A stretch of 64,000 bases of DNA from Streptomyces sp. NBC_00443 (GTDB taxonomy: Bacteria; Actinomycetota; Actinomycetes; Streptomycetales; Streptomycetaceae), in assembly GCF_036014175.1 (NCBI RefSeq), contig NZ_CP107917.1, positions 4,092,001 through 4,156,000 on the forward strand, written 5' to 3'. Position numbers and translations under genes: made by a program. The notes under the pieces are model-generated. The model searched no databases. It was not told the origin of the DNA and was given only the letters and a program-made list of their open reading frames with translations. Shown here one piece after another: positions 34,565 through 43,539 of this stretch. Numbering within the stretch: the first letter of the stretch is position 1; each line of letters starts with the position of its first letter.

Positions 34565-35395
34565 ATGACGGACGCAGCAGCCCTCCCCGGCCAGCCGCGA
34601 GGCGGGGTCCTCTCCGGGCCCGCCACCGCCCGCGCCGTCAACGTCCTCGCGCCCAACCCCTCCGCGATGACTCTGGACGGCACCAACACCTGGCTGCTGT
34701 CCGAGCCCGACTCGGACCTGGCCGTCGTGGTCGACCCGGGCCCGCTGGACGAGGGACACCTGCGCAACGTCGTCGACACGGCCGAGAAGGCCGGCAAGCG
34801 CGTCGCCCTGACGCTGCTCACCCACGGCCACCCGGACCACGCCGAGGGCGCCGTACGCTTCGCCGAACTGACCGGCACACACGTGCGTGCCCTCGATCCG
34901 GCGCTGCGGCTCGGCGACGAGGGGCTCGGCGCGGGGGACGTGATCGACATGGGCGGCCTGGAGTTGCGGGTCGTCCCGACGCCCGGCCACACCGCCGACT
35001 CGCTCTCCTTCCACCTCCCCGCCGACCGGGCCGTCCTGACCGGCGATACGATCCTGGGGCGCGGTACCACGGTCGTGGCGCACCCCGACGGCCGGCTGGG
35101 CGACTACCTGGACACCCTGCGGCGGCTGCGGTCGCTCACGGTCGACGACGGCGTGCACACCGTCCTCCCCGGTCACGGCCCCGTCCTGGAGGACGCCCAG
35201 GGCGCCGTCGAGTTCTACCTCGCCCACCGCGCCCACCGCCTCGCCCAGGTCGAGACGGCCGTCGAGGACGGCTACGGCACCCCGGCCGAAGTCGTCGCCC
35301 ACGTGTACGCGGACGTGGACCGCTCCCTGTGGCCCGCGGCCGAGTTGTCGGTACGGGCGCAGCTGGACTACCTGGAGGAGCACGGGCTCATCTGA
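34565..35395 (+). CDS. MBL-fold metallo-hydrolase
   Basis: A 276-residue beta-lactamase-fold hydrolase. The metal ligands are in LLTHGHPDHAEG (HxHxDH type), PTPGHTADS and LTGDTILG; PGHGP near residue 208 supplies the last His. It starts with GPATARAVNVLAPNPSAMTLDGTNTWLL, typical for the family containing LACTB2 and Rv3677c, with possible endoribonuclease activity. ATG 34565 (MTDAAALPGQ) is chosen over an ATG at 34442 that would overlap the nudix gene. Substrate unknown. Confidence 0.92.
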   Translation: MTDAAALPGQPRGGVLSGPATARAVNVLAPNPSAMTLDGTNTWLLSEPDSDLAVVVDPGPLDEGHLRNVVDTAEKAGKRVALTLLTHGHPDHAEGAVRFAELTGTHVRALDPALRLGDEGLGAGDVIDMGGLELRVVPTPGHTADSLSFHLPADRAVLTGDTILGRGTTVVAHPDGRLGDYLDTLRRLRSLTVDDGVHTVLPGHGPVLEDAQGAVEFYLAHRAHRLAQVETAVEDGYGTPAEVVAHVYADVDRSLWPAAELSVRAQLDYLEEHGLI

Positions 35396-35437
35396 CGGGC
35401 TCCTTCCGTCAAGCCGAGGGCCGCCTCCTGAGCGTCT

Positions 35438-36259
35438 TCAGTCGGGCCGGGGGGCTTTGACGCCGTGCACACGCGCGTACTCCTGCGCAAGCCAAGGACC
35501 GAGATCCTCGACGTACGACCGCAGGACGGCCGCATCGCCGGTCGGCTCCCGCCCGAGCAGGGCCGCGGTCCGCATCTGCCCGGCCCGCGCGGGATAGTAC
35601 GAGCCGAAGGCTTCCGCCATCTCCACCAGATCGCTGGTCCACCCACCCCAGCGAGGCATGACGAGCGTGAACCCCGTCCGCACCAGATGCCGCGACATGA
35701 ACCGGACGAGCGGCCGTCGGGCGTCCTCGCTGTCGTCGGCGCCGGCGATCCGCGCCCGCCACCGAGGCAGCAGGAGGCCGAGATCGCCGTTCGTCTCACG
35801 CGCGAGCAGCGAGTCGGGCCGGTAGCGCGGCAGATACTCGGCGAGATCGTCCCCCAGAAGGGGCGTACACAGGCAGGCGACGAACCACCCGCCGTCGTAC
35901 CGCTCCAGGTCGCTCAGCAGCTGCCTGTGGCTGCACAGCAGCGTCCCCGCCCCGTCGATCTGCGCAAACTCCTTGTCCAGCCCCTCGTCGAGCCCGCGCG
36001 CGGCCGTGCGGTCCGCCTCGGTCGGCTCCTCGCGCAGGGCGATCAGCAGATCCAGGTCGCTGCGCCCCACGCGCGCGGTGCCGCGCGGAATAGACCCGTA
36101 GAGGTAGGCGCTGTGCAGCCGCGCCCCGAACACATCCAGCAGGCGGTCACGCGCGGCCGCGACGACGGGCCGGAACGCATACGGGACACGCCCGAGCGCC
36201 CCTTCGCGCGCGATGTACCCATGGGCGTCCAGCCCGCTTCGAAGGACGGTTTCGGCCAT
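35438..36259 (-). CDS. nucleotidyltransferase-domain protein
   Basis: A 273-residue protein with a Pol-beta-type nucleotidyltransferase core: YLYGSIPRGTARVGRSDLDLLIAL holds the GS helix and the first Asp pair. The C-terminal part is helical and resembles aminoglycoside adenylyltransferases in layout (AadA-like) rather than a MNT toxin. Whether it modifies a drug or another substrate cannot be told, and it does not carry obvious resistance hallmarks. It is convergent with the MBL gene (42-base gap) and not part of the conserved Mycobacterium order. Confidence 0.8.
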   Translation of the reverse strand: MAETVLRSGLDAHGYIAREGALGRVPYAFRPVVAAARDRLLDVFGARLHSAYLYGSIPRGTARVGRSDLDLLIALREEPTEADRTAARGLDEGLDKEFAQIDGAGTLLCSHRQLLSDLERYDGGWFVACLCTPLLGDDLAEYLPRYRPDSLLARETNGDLGLLLPRWRARIAGADDSEDARRPLVRFMSRHLVRTGFTLVMPRWGGWTSDLVEMAEAFGSYYPARAGQMRTAALLGREPTGDAAVLRSYVEDLGPWLAQEYARVHGVKAPRPD

Positions 36260-36405
36260 GGGGCCACTGTGCCCTGCCGGGAGGGCGCGGGGCCGCTCAT
36301 TTACGGTGCCGTTCAGCGATGTTCAGCCGCTCCGGCGGCGGCCGGCACCCGGCGGCGGGCCGTATCGACAACCGCACCGCCGAAGGCCTGCGCCAACGCC
36401 GTCGC

Positions 36406-36873
36406 CTACGCCTCCGTGAGCTCCACCTGGACCTCGACCTCCACCGGCGCGTCCAGCGGCAGCACGGCCACGCCGACCGCGCTGCGCGCGTGGACGCCCT
36501 TGTCGCCCAGGACCTGGGCGAGGAGTTCGCTGGCGCCGTTCAGGACGCCGGGCTGGCCGGTGAAGTCCGGGGCCGAGGCCACGAAGCCCACGACCTTCAC
36601 CACGCGCGCGATGCGGTCCAGATCGCCCGCCACCGACTTCACGGCGGCGAGGGCGTTCAGGACGCACGTGCGGGCGAGGTCCTTGGCCTCCTCGGCGGTG
36701 ACCTCGGCGCCCACCTTGCCGGTGACCGGGAGTTTGCCCTCCACCATGGGCAGCTGGCCGGCGGTGTAGACGTACACGCCGGACTGGACGGCCGGCTGGT
36801 ACGCGGCCAGCGGAGGCACGACCTCCGGCAGCGTCAGGCCCAGCTCGGCAAGCTTCTCCTCGACCGCGCTCAC
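36406..36873 (-). CDS. RidA family protein
   Basis: A 155-residue protein of the YjgF/YER057c/UK114 (RidA) fold. Members are trimeric and deaminate reactive enamine/imine intermediates from PLP enzymes. Recognisable blocks are YTAGQLPMVEGKLPVTGKVG and ARSAVGVAVLPLDAPVEVEVQVEL, the latter carrying the usual Arg-Ser-Ala-V segment of the active site. It overlaps the DUF4177 gene by four bases (ATGA), so they are translationally coupled. The order matches Rv3678c plus its small neighbour. Confidence 0.92.
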   Translation of the reverse strand: MSAVEEKLAELGLTLPEVVPPLAAYQPAVQSGVYVYTAGQLPMVEGKLPVTGKVGAEVTAEEAKDLARTCVLNALAAVKSVAGDLDRIARVVKVVGFVASAPDFTGQPGVLNGASELLAQVLGDKGVHARSAVGVAVLPLDAPVEVEVQVELTEA

Positions 36874-37031
36874 GCCTGCCTCTCCCGCTTCAGGTAGGCC
36901 ACGAGCTGCTCGGGGTTGTTCGGCCCGGGCACGACCTGGACGAGCTCCCAGCCGTCCTCACCCCAGGTGTCCAGAATCTGCTTCGTGGCGTGGACGAGCA
37001 GCGGCACAGTTGCGTATTCCCACTTGGTCAT
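36870..37031 (-). CDS. DUF4177 small protein
   Basis: A 53-residue protein beginning MTKWEYATVPLLVHATKQ and containing GEDGWELVQVVPGP, the hallmark WEL/VxVxxG block of DUF4177 proteins. Function unknown. Its TGA overlaps the RidA ATG, so it is the first cistron of a two-gene unit divergent from the ArsA ATPases. The ATG is weakly preceded by a ribosome site; in-frame starts farther upstream have no family match. Confidence 0.85.
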   Translation of the reverse strand: MTKWEYATVPLLVHATKQILDTWGEDGWELVQVVPGPNNPEQLVAYLKRERQA

Positions 37032-37137
37032 GTGGCCGACTTTATCCGCTGCCCGGCGAGGGCAATGCGGCCGACCGCGGTCACGTTGTCCACAGGCTGT
37101 CGCGTAGCTTGCGCGCCGACTGGTTAGGCTCGAAGAC

Positions 37138-38115
37138 GTGAGCAGGCTCCAGGTCGTCAGCGGCAAGGGCGGGACCGGAAAGACCACGGTCGCCGCCGCG
37201 CTCGCGCTCGCCCTCGCCACGGAGGGGAAGCGGACGCTTCTCGTCGAGGTCGAGGGCAGGCAGGGCATCGCGCAGCTCTTCGAAACAGAGGCGCTGCCCT
37301 ATGAGGAGCGGAAGATCGCCGTCGCTCCTGGGGGCGGGGAGGTGTATGCCCTCGCCATAGACCCCGAACTGGCCCTTCTGGACTACCTCCAGATGTTCTA
37401 CAAAATGGGCGGTGCGGGCCGGGCCCTGAAGAAGCTCGGCGCGATCGACTTCGCCACCACCGTCGCGCCCGGGCTGAGAGACGTACTCCTGACCGGCAAG
37501 GCGTGCGAGGCCGTGCGGCGCAAGGACAAGGCTGGACGGTACATCTACGACTGCGTCGTCATGGACGCCCCTCCCACCGGGCGCATCACCCGCTTCCTCA
37601 ACGTCAACGACGAGGTCGCCGGGCTCGCCCGGATAGGGCCGATACACAATCAGGCTCAGGCCGTGATGCGGGTGCTGAAGTCGGCCGAGACGGCCGTGCA
37701 CCTGGTCACTCTGCTGGAGGAGATGCCCGTCCAGGAGACCGCGGACGGGATCGCCGAGCTCCGGGCCGCGCGGCTGCCGGTGGGGCGGGTCATCGTGAAC
37801 ATGGTGCGGCCCGAGGTGTTGGACGCCACCGACCTGGAACTCGTACGCAGTGTGCCGCGTGCCGCCCTCGCCAAGTCGCTGTCCTCCGCCGGGCTCGGCG
37901 GGGCACGGCGCGGCGGGAACGCCGAGCGGCTGGTGGACCCACTGCTGGCGCAGGCCGACGAGTACGCCGAGCGGTACGCGCTGGAGCAGGAGCAGCGGGC
38001 GGCCCTGGACGAGTTGGGGCTGCCGGTGCACGAACTGCCACTGCGCGCCGAGGGCATGGACCTGGCGGGCCTGTACGAACTCGCGGGCGAGCTGCGGGAA
38101 CAGGGCCTGTCATGA
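37138..38115 (+). CDS. ArsA-family ATPase (first of pair)
   Basis: A 325-residue P-loop ATPase of the ArsA/GET3-MinD group. The deviant Walker A is VVSGKGGTGKTT at residues 6-17, the Walker B/switch region is VVMDAPPTGRI, and the helical middle has the DVLLTGKACE segment. The syntenic M. tuberculosis pair is Rv3679-Rv3680, whose loss alters cell-wall glycan and stress resistance, so a role in anion extrusion is not established. Start is GTG 37138. Its TGA overlaps a short ORF that leads into the second ATPase. Confidence 0.92.
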   Translation: MSRLQVVSGKGGTGKTTVAAALALALATEGKRTLLVEVEGRQGIAQLFETEALPYEERKIAVAPGGGEVYALAIDPELALLDYLQMFYKMGGAGRALKKLGAIDFATTVAPGLRDVLLTGKACEAVRRKDKAGRYIYDCVVMDAPPTGRITRFLNVNDEVAGLARIGPIHNQAQAVMRVLKSAETAVHLVTLLEEMPVQETADGIAELRAARLPVGRVIVNMVRPEVLDATDLELVRSVPRAALAKSLSSAGLGGARRGGNAERLVDPLLAQADEYAERYALEQEQRAALDELGLPVHELPLRAEGMDLAGLYELAGELREQGLS

Positions 38116-38231
38116 GTCCGTTCACCATGCAGGACACGAGTCCGTTCAGCAGGCGGGAGCGGCACGCCGTAAGGCGGGACCGGCACGCCGTACGTCAGGA
38201 GCGTCAGCGTCGGAAGCAGGGGATGACATGA
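38112..38231 (+). CDS. possible 39-residue coupling ORF between the ArsA ATPases
   Basis: ATG at 38112 overlaps the TGA of the first ATPase (ATGA), and its own TGA at 38229-38231 overlaps the ATG of the second (ATGA). It encodes MSPFTMQDTSPFSRRERHA followed by a basic stretch with two RxxRHAVR-like repeats. Double overlap suggests translational coupling, but the peptide looks low-complexity and may be only a relay for ribosomes. No ribosome site of its own. Confidence 0.35.
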   Translation: MSPFTMQDTSPFSRRERHAVRRDRHAVRQERQRRKQGMT

Positions 38232-39691
38232 GCCGTCCGGAATCCGCCCAGGCGCCCGACGCCGCGCGCACCTCTCACCTGTCCCCCACACGCGTGCTCG
38301 ATCTCGACCCTCTGCTCGACGACCCGGAGACCCGCATCGTGGTGTGCTGCGGTTCGGGTGGCGTCGGCAAGACCACGACCGCGGCGGCGCTGGGACTGCG
38401 GGCCGCCGAGCGCGGGCGCAAGGTGGTCGTCCTCACCATCGACCCGGCCCGCCGGCTCGCCCAGTCGATGGGCATCGACTCCCTGGACAACACCCCGCGC
38501 CGGGTGAAGGGCGTCGAGGGTGAGGGCGAGCTGCACGCGATGATGCTCGACATGAAGCGCACGTTCGACGAGATCGTCGAGGCGCACGCGGACCCCGACC
38601 GTGCGGCCGCGATCCTGGGCAACCCCTTCTACCAGTCGCTCTCGGCGGGCTTCGCGGGCACGCAGGAATACATGGCGATGGAGAAGCTGGGCCAGCTGCG
38701 CGCCCGGGACGAGTGGGACCTCATCGTCGTCGACACGCCGCCGTCCCGCTCGGCGCTGGACTTCCTGGACGCGCCCAAGCGGCTCGGCTCGTTCCTGGAC
38801 GGCAAGCTCATCCGCGTCCTGCTGGCCCCCGCGAAGGTGGGCGGCCGCGCGGGGATGAAGTTCCTGAACGTCGGCATGTCGATGATGACGGGCGCGCTGG
38901 GCAAGCTGCTCGGCGGTCAGCTGCTGAAGGACGTACAGACCTTCGTGGCCGCGATGGACTCCATGTTCGGCGGGTTCCGTACGCGCGCGGACGCGACGTA
39001 CAAGCTGCTCCAGGCGCCCGGGACGGCGTTCCTGGTGGTTGCCGCGCCGGAGCGGGACGCGCTGCGCGAGGCCGCGTACTTCGTGGAGCGGCTGGCCGCC
39101 GAGGACATGCCGCTCGCCGGTCTGGTGCTCAACCGGGTGCACGGCAGCGGCGCCGACCGGCTGTCGGCCGAGCGGGCGCTCGCCGCCGCGGAAAATCTTG
39201 AAGAGCCCGGCATTGTGGATCAGGAGGGCGGGAAAGCTGGACTTCGTAACTCCCCTGACACGTACGACAGTTCAGAGTCAGCCGCATCGGAATCGCCCGC
39301 TTCCGACGAACCGGCTCCCGACGCGGGCTCCCCCGCCGCTCCTGAGGCAGGCTCCCCCGCCCCCGACATGGAGCGCACCACAGCCACGGACGAGCCGCAG
39401 CCCGTCCCTCCGCAATCCGCCACCGGCGCCGATGTGCCGGTCCCGGCGCATGTGGAGCGGTCCGTCGACCAACTCACCACAAGCCTGCTGAGGCTGCACG
39501 CCGAGCGCATGCAGCTGCTCTCTCGTGAGCAGCGCACGCGTGACCGCTTCACCTCACTGCACCCCGAGGTGGCGGTGGCCGAAGTGGCCGCGCTGCCCGG
39601 CGATGTGCATGACCTGACCGGACTGCGGGACATCGGAAACCGGCTCGCGGCCCACCGGCCGGAGCTGCCCGACCCCGCGGCCGGCACCTGA
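38228..39691 (+). CDS. ArsA-family ATPase (second of pair)
   Basis: A 487-residue P-loop ATPase. Walker A VVCCGSGGVGKTTTAAALG near residue 40, A' motif VVLTIDPARRLAQSMG, Walker B LIVVDTPPSRSALDFL, and a long C-terminal part. Between about 340 and 420 is a Ser/Asp/Glu/Pro-rich disordered linker (low-complexity SESPASDEPAP-type sequence), then a helical end with LHAERMQLLSREQRT. Only the first 330 residues fit the ArsA/GET3 fold. ATG 38228 overlaps the stop of the short ORF. A terminator hairpin follows its stop. Confidence 0.92.
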   Translation: MSRPESAQAPDAARTSHLSPTRVLDLDPLLDDPETRIVVCCGSGGVGKTTTAAALGLRAAERGRKVVVLTIDPARRLAQSMGIDSLDNTPRRVKGVEGEGELHAMMLDMKRTFDEIVEAHADPDRAAAILGNPFYQSLSAGFAGTQEYMAMEKLGQLRARDEWDLIVVDTPPSRSALDFLDAPKRLGSFLDGKLIRVLLAPAKVGGRAGMKFLNVGMSMMTGALGKLLGGQLLKDVQTFVAAMDSMFGGFRTRADATYKLLQAPGTAFLVVAAPERDALREAAYFVERLAAEDMPLAGLVLNRVHGSGADRLSAERALAAAENLEEPGIVDQEGGKAGLRNSPDTYDSSESAASESPASDEPAPDAGSPAAPEAGSPAPDMERTTATDEPQPVPPQSATGADVPVPAHVERSVDQLTTSLLRLHAERMQLLSREQRTRDRFTSLHPEVAVAEVAALPGDVHDLTGLRDIGNRLAAHRPELPDPAAGT

Positions 39692-39698
39692 GGAAGTT

Positions 39699-39718
39699 CC
39701 AGGAAGAGACCTTCCTGG
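39699..39718. terminator. bidirectional hairpin between arsA2 and wblA
   Basis: CCAGGAAG (39699-39706), loop AGAC, CTTCCTGG (39711-39718): perfect 8-bp stem in the 47-base convergent gap. Could serve either strand. Confidence 0.6.
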
Positions 39719-39738
39719 TCCCCTCAGCCCTGACCTCC

Positions 39739-40077
39739 TCAGCTCACCGCCGCGAAGTCCTCGTACACCTGGTCGTCGTCGAGCGGCAGGATGCCCGCGC
39801 CCCGCTCGTACTCCGAGCGCGCGGTCTCCAGCAGCCGACGCCAGGAGGTCACGGTGGGCCGCCTGCGCAGCAGCGCACGGCGCTCCCGCTCGGTCATTCC
39901 TCCCCACACGCCGAACTCGACGCGGTTGTCCAGCGCGTCCGCCAGGCACTCCGTGCGCACCGGGCATCCGGTGCACACCGCCTTGGCCCTGTTCTGCGCT
40001 GCTCCCTGAACGAACAGTTCATCCGGATCGGTAGTGCGGCAGGCCGCCTGCGCACTCCAGTCGACTACCCAGCCCAT
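39739..40077 (-). CDS. wblA: WhiB-like regulator WblA
   Basis: A 112-residue Fe-S-binding transcription factor from ATG 40077 (MGWVVDWSAQAACRTTD). The four cluster ligands are Cys13, Cys35, Cys38 and Cys44 (C-x21-C-x2-C-x5-C), followed by GVWGGMTERERRALLRRRP, the turn motif that contacts sigma/DNA. WblA is a pleiotropic developmental regulator that represses antibiotic production and is needed for sporulation; the M. tuberculosis orthologue by position is WhiB4. A longer ORF starts at 40113, but the shorter start is the known one. Confidence 0.97.
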   Translation of the reverse strand: MGWVVDWSAQAACRTTDPDELFVQGAAQNRAKAVCTGCPVRTECLADALDNRVEFGVWGGMTERERRALLRRRPTVTSWRRLLETARSEYERGAGILPLDDDQVYEDFAAVS

Positions 40078-40113
40078 ACCGGCGCCGTCCTCTCCCGAAT
40101 CGAGGCTCCCCAC

Positions 40114-40542
40114 GGCGGCAGCGGCATATTCACCGCCGCCAGTTGAGGACGTTACGGAAGGTGGGCACAGCGCAACACCCCCTTCGGGCCCAATCTTGAA
40201 TGGCCCGAACGGACTATGCGTAAGCGGCAGATCACCCGGGGGAGTGAGCTGGCGACATGCGTGACTTTCCCGTCAAACCGGGACAGTTCAGTTGAGTCAC
40301 AACGGACGCCGGATGACACACAAGGCGGATTCGGACACGCCCCCACCAAAAAAGTGGGGAACCTCCGGAACGATTCGGGGTCGCCGGACGTATTGATACG
40401 TGGCCGCACTGTTGTGACAGTTGAGAGCAGCTTAGGCCAAGGCCTGCATGCCTGTCCGGCGAATGGGCTGCATCCATGAGTGAGCTCTGCTCGCGCACGG
40501 TGGGCCCTCGGTTCGCTCATCTCTACGGTTTAGGCTGCCCCC
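40114..40542. promoter_or_regulatory. wblA/PBP divergent regulatory region
   Basis: A 429-base gap, long for this genome. It contains TTCGGGCC (40183-40190) with GGCCCGAA (40202-40209), a perfect 8-bp inverted repeat, and CCCCAC (40341-40346) with GTGGGG (40354-40359) around a CAAAAAA loop. The wblA transcript thus likely has a long structured 5' leader, in line with its heavy regulation. No small ORF is convincing. Confidence 0.55.
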
Positions 40543-42834
40543 ATGCCAAAGAAGCGCTCGGGCGGTGGGCTGTCGCCAACGCAACAGGCCGCCAAGTTCC
40601 TCGGTGTCAGTGTGCTCGCGGGAGCCGTGCTGGCCGGAATCGCGTTGCCCGCCGTCGGCGCGCTGGGGCTCGCGGCCAAGGGTTCGGTCGAGAGTTTCGA
40701 CGAGCTCCCGGTCAGTCTCAAGACGCCGCCGCTGAGCCAGCGCACCACGATCCTGGACGCCAAGGGCGACCAGATCGCCTCGGTCTACTCGCGCGACCGT
40801 ACAGTGGTCGACCTCAAGGACATCTCGCCGTTCATGCAGAAGGCGATCGTCGCGATCGAGGACGCCCGCTTCTACCAGCATGGCGCGGTCGACCTGAAGG
40901 GCGTCCTGCGCGCCCTCAACCGCAACGCGCAGAGCGGCGGCGTCACCGAGGGCGCGTCCACGCTCACCCAGCAGTACGTGAAGAACGTCTTCGTCGAGGA
41001 GGCCGGCGACGACGCGACGAAGGTCGCGCAGGCCACCCAGCAGACCCTCGGCCGCAAGATCAAGGAGCTGAAGTACGCGATCCAGGTCGAGGAGGAGCTC
41101 GGCAAGAAGAAGATCCTCGAGAACTACCTGAACATCACGTTCTTCGGCCAGCAGGCGTACGGCGTCGAGGCCGCCTCCCAGCGCTACTTCTCCAAGTCCG
41201 CCAAGGACCTCAAGCTCCAGGAAGCGGCCCTGCTCGCCGGCATCGTCCAGTCGCCGAGCCGCTACGACCCGGTCAACGACGAGGCCGAGGCCATCAAGCG
41301 GCGCAACATCGTCCTGCAGCGCATGGCCGACGTCGGCGACGTCTCCCGGGCGGAGGCCGACAAGGCCAAGGAGGCACCGCTCGGCCTGAAGGTCAGGAAG
41401 CCCAACAACGGCTGCATCACCGCGGTCAAGGGCGCCGGCTTCTTCTGCCAGTACGTCGAAAAGGTCTTCCTCAGCGACCCGGTCTTCGGCAAGAACCGCG
41501 AGGCCCGCGCCAAGATCTGGAACCGCGGCGGCCTGACCATCACGACGACCCTCGACCCGCAGGCCCAGGAATCGGTCCAGGCCTCGCTCAAGGACCACGT
41601 CAACCAGGACGACAAGGTCGCCGCCGCGACCACCCTCGTCGAGCCCGGCACCGGCAAGGTCCTCGGCATGGGCCAGTCGAAGCCGTACGGCTACGACAAG
41701 AACGAGACCGAGTACAACTACTCGGTCGACGCGGCCTACGGCGGATCCAACTTCGGCTTCCCGACCGGTTCGACGTTCAAGCCGTTCGTCGCGGCGGCCG
41801 CGCTGGAGGAGGGGCGCCCGCCGACGCAGGAGTACCCGTCGCCGTACGAGATGGAGTACCCGAGCCCGGTCCAGACGTGCGACAGCAAGCCGTGGACCAA
41901 CCTGCGCGGCGAGAAGCTGGAGAACGAAGCCGAGTCGGAGCGCGGCCCCTACCGCCTGCGGAAGGCGATGGAGCTGTCGGTCAACACCTACTTTGTGCAG
42001 ATGGTCGCCGACATCGGGCTGTGCCCGGTGGTCAACATCACCGACAAGCTGCAGGTCCGGCAGGGCAACGGCGACAAGCTCCCGGAGACCCCCTCCGTCA
42101 CCCTCGGTTCGATCGGCCTCTCCCCGCTGACGATGGCTAGCGCGTACGCCGCCTTCGCCTCCCGCGGCATGTACTGCACGCCGATCGCCATCGAGTCGAT
42201 CTCGCAGAAGGTCGGCGGGGAGCAGAAGCCGCTCGAGGTGCCTAAGTCGACGTGCTCGCGGGCGATGTCCGAGCAGACCGCGGACACCATCAACACCCTG
42301 CTGCAGGGCGTGGTCGACTCCGGCACGGGTAAGGAGGCCGGTCTCACCAACCGCCAGAGCGCCGGTAAGACGGGTACGACGGACGAGCGCCGCAACGCCT
42401 GGTTCGTCGGCTACACGCCGAACCTCTCGGGCGCCGTCTGGGTCGGCAGCGCCACCCAGAAGGTCAAGATGCGGAACATCTACATCGGCGGCGAGTACCA
42501 CGACCTCGTCTACGGCGGCCGGGTCCCGGGCCCGATCTGGCGGGACGCGATGAACGGCGCCCTCGACGGCAAGCCCGACGAGAACTTCAACACCGTCCAC
42601 ATCCCGGAGGACAAGCCGGACCGGGGCCGCGGTGACGAGGACGAGGACGGCGACGAGAACGGCGACGGAAACAACGGCGACGAGAACGTCATCGGCGGCC
42701 TGGTCGGCGGCGGGAACAACGGCGGCAACAACGGCGGCGCGGACGGCGGTACGTTCCCGACGCCCTCCTTCTCGATCCCCGAGGGCTGGTGGCAGGGGCA
42801 GTCGAACGGGGGCGGCACCGGGGGGCGCGGCTGA
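40543..42834 (+). CDS. class A penicillin-binding protein (transglycosylase/transpeptidase)
   Basis: A 763-residue bifunctional peptidoglycan synthase. One N-terminal membrane helix (about 17-45); GT51 motif EDARFYQHGAVDLKG with catalytic Glu106; transpeptidase motifs SxxK at Ser410 (GSTFKPF), SVN near 467 and KTG at 609-611 (KTGTTDE). The C-terminus is an acidic Asp/Glu/Asn/Gly-rich tail (repeats such as GDENGDGNNGDEN). The position corresponds to ponA2 (Rv3682) in the mycobacterial order. ATG 40543 begins the protein MPKKRSGGGL. Confidence 0.95.
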   Translation: MPKKRSGGGLSPTQQAAKFLGVSVLAGAVLAGIALPAVGALGLAAKGSVESFDELPVSLKTPPLSQRTTILDAKGDQIASVYSRDRTVVDLKDISPFMQKAIVAIEDARFYQHGAVDLKGVLRALNRNAQSGGVTEGASTLTQQYVKNVFVEEAGDDATKVAQATQQTLGRKIKELKYAIQVEEELGKKKILENYLNITFFGQQAYGVEAASQRYFSKSAKDLKLQEAALLAGIVQSPSRYDPVNDEAEAIKRRNIVLQRMADVGDVSRAEADKAKEAPLGLKVRKPNNGCITAVKGAGFFCQYVEKVFLSDPVFGKNREARAKIWNRGGLTITTTLDPQAQESVQASLKDHVNQDDKVAAATTLVEPGTGKVLGMGQSKPYGYDKNETEYNYSVDAAYGGSNFGFPTGSTFKPFVAAAALEEGRPPTQEYPSPYEMEYPSPVQTCDSKPWTNLRGEKLENEAESERGPYRLRKAMELSVNTYFVQMVADIGLCPVVNITDKLQVRQGNGDKLPETPSVTLGSIGLSPLTMASAYAAFASRGMYCTPIAIESISQKVGGEQKPLEVPKSTCSRAMSEQTADTINTLLQGVVDSGTGKEAGLTNRQSAGKTGTTDERRNAWFVGYTPNLSGAVWVGSATQKVKMRNIYIGGEYHDLVYGGRVPGPIWRDAMNGALDGKPDENFNTVHIPEDKPDRGRGDEDEDGDENGDGNNGDENVIGGLVGGGNNGGNNGGADGGTFPTPSFSIPEGWWQGQSNGGGTGGRG

Positions 42835-42861
42835 CGCGGCTGACGCGGCCTTGAGAAAGGG

Positions 42862-42901
42862 GACGGCCCCTGTCCTTCCGTACGAAGGGACAGGGGCCGT
42901 C
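42862..42901. terminator. terminator between PBP and YqeY-like gene
   Basis: Perfect 14-bp stem GACGGCCCCTGTCC (42862-42875) with GGACAGGGGCCGTC (42888-42901), 12-base loop, in the convergent gap; can serve both strands. Confidence 0.85.
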
Positions 42902-42954
42902 TGTCGTCCGAGGTGGAGCGGTCGGCAGCCACACCGCCTGCCGTGCCGTAGGCG

Positions 42955-43419
42955 TCAGCCGGCGAGCAGCTTCTTGACCACCGCGGCCACACGGCCGCCC
43001 TCCGCCTGACCGGCCACCTTCGGGTTCACGATCTTCATGACGGCGCCCATGGCCCGCGGGCCCTCGGCGCCGGCCGCCTTGGCCTCCTCGACGGCCTGGG
43101 CGACGATCTGGTTCAGCTGGTCGTCGCTGAGCTGCTTCGGCAGGTACGTGGCGAGGACCTCGCCCTCCGCCTTCTCCCGCTCGGCGGACTCGGCACGACC
43201 ACCCTGCGCGAAGGCCTCGGCCGCCTCACGGCGCTTCTTCGCCTCGCGGGTGATCACCTTCTGCACCTCGTCGTCGGAGAGCACGCGCTTCTCCTTGCCC
43301 GCGACCTCCTCCTTGGTGATCGCGGCGAGCGTCAGCCGGAGCGTCGAGGAGCGGAGCTCGTCGCGCTCCTTGATCGCGGCGTTGAGGTCTTCCTGCAGCT
43401 TCGACTTGAGCGTGGTCAT
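42955..43419 (-). CDS. GatB/YqeY domain protein
   Basis: A 154-residue YqeY-family protein. It begins MTTLKSKLQEDLNAAIKERD and contains the family segments SSTLRLTLAAITKEEV, YLPKQLSDDQLNQIV and MGAVMKIVNPKVAGQAEG. The domain is the tRNA-binding tail of GatB; stand-alone members are of uncertain function, perhaps tRNA-related. ATG 43419 is supported by homology; longer in-frame ORF extensions have no family match. It is divergent from the metallophosphoesterase (120-base gap). Confidence 0.92.
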   Translation of the reverse strand: MTTLKSKLQEDLNAAIKERDELRSSTLRLTLAAITKEEVAGKEKRVLSDDEVQKVITREAKKRREAAEAFAQGGRAESAEREKAEGEVLATYLPKQLSDDQLNQIVAQAVEEAKAAGAEGPRAMGAVMKIVNPKVAGQAEGGRVAAVVKKLLAG

Positions 43420-43539
43420 GGCGTCGATTGTCGCAGGTGTGGGGCAGGGAACGCCCCTTGATTTCAAGGGGCGTGCACGTCGATGCCGTACCGGAGGCGA
43501 CCGGGCACGGGGACTTCGCCGGTCTGACACGATGGTCGT

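Noticed and set aside
40432..42600. 722-codon minus-strand frame
   Set aside because: Complementary frame of the PBP gene, whose domains and motifs are complete on the plus strand.
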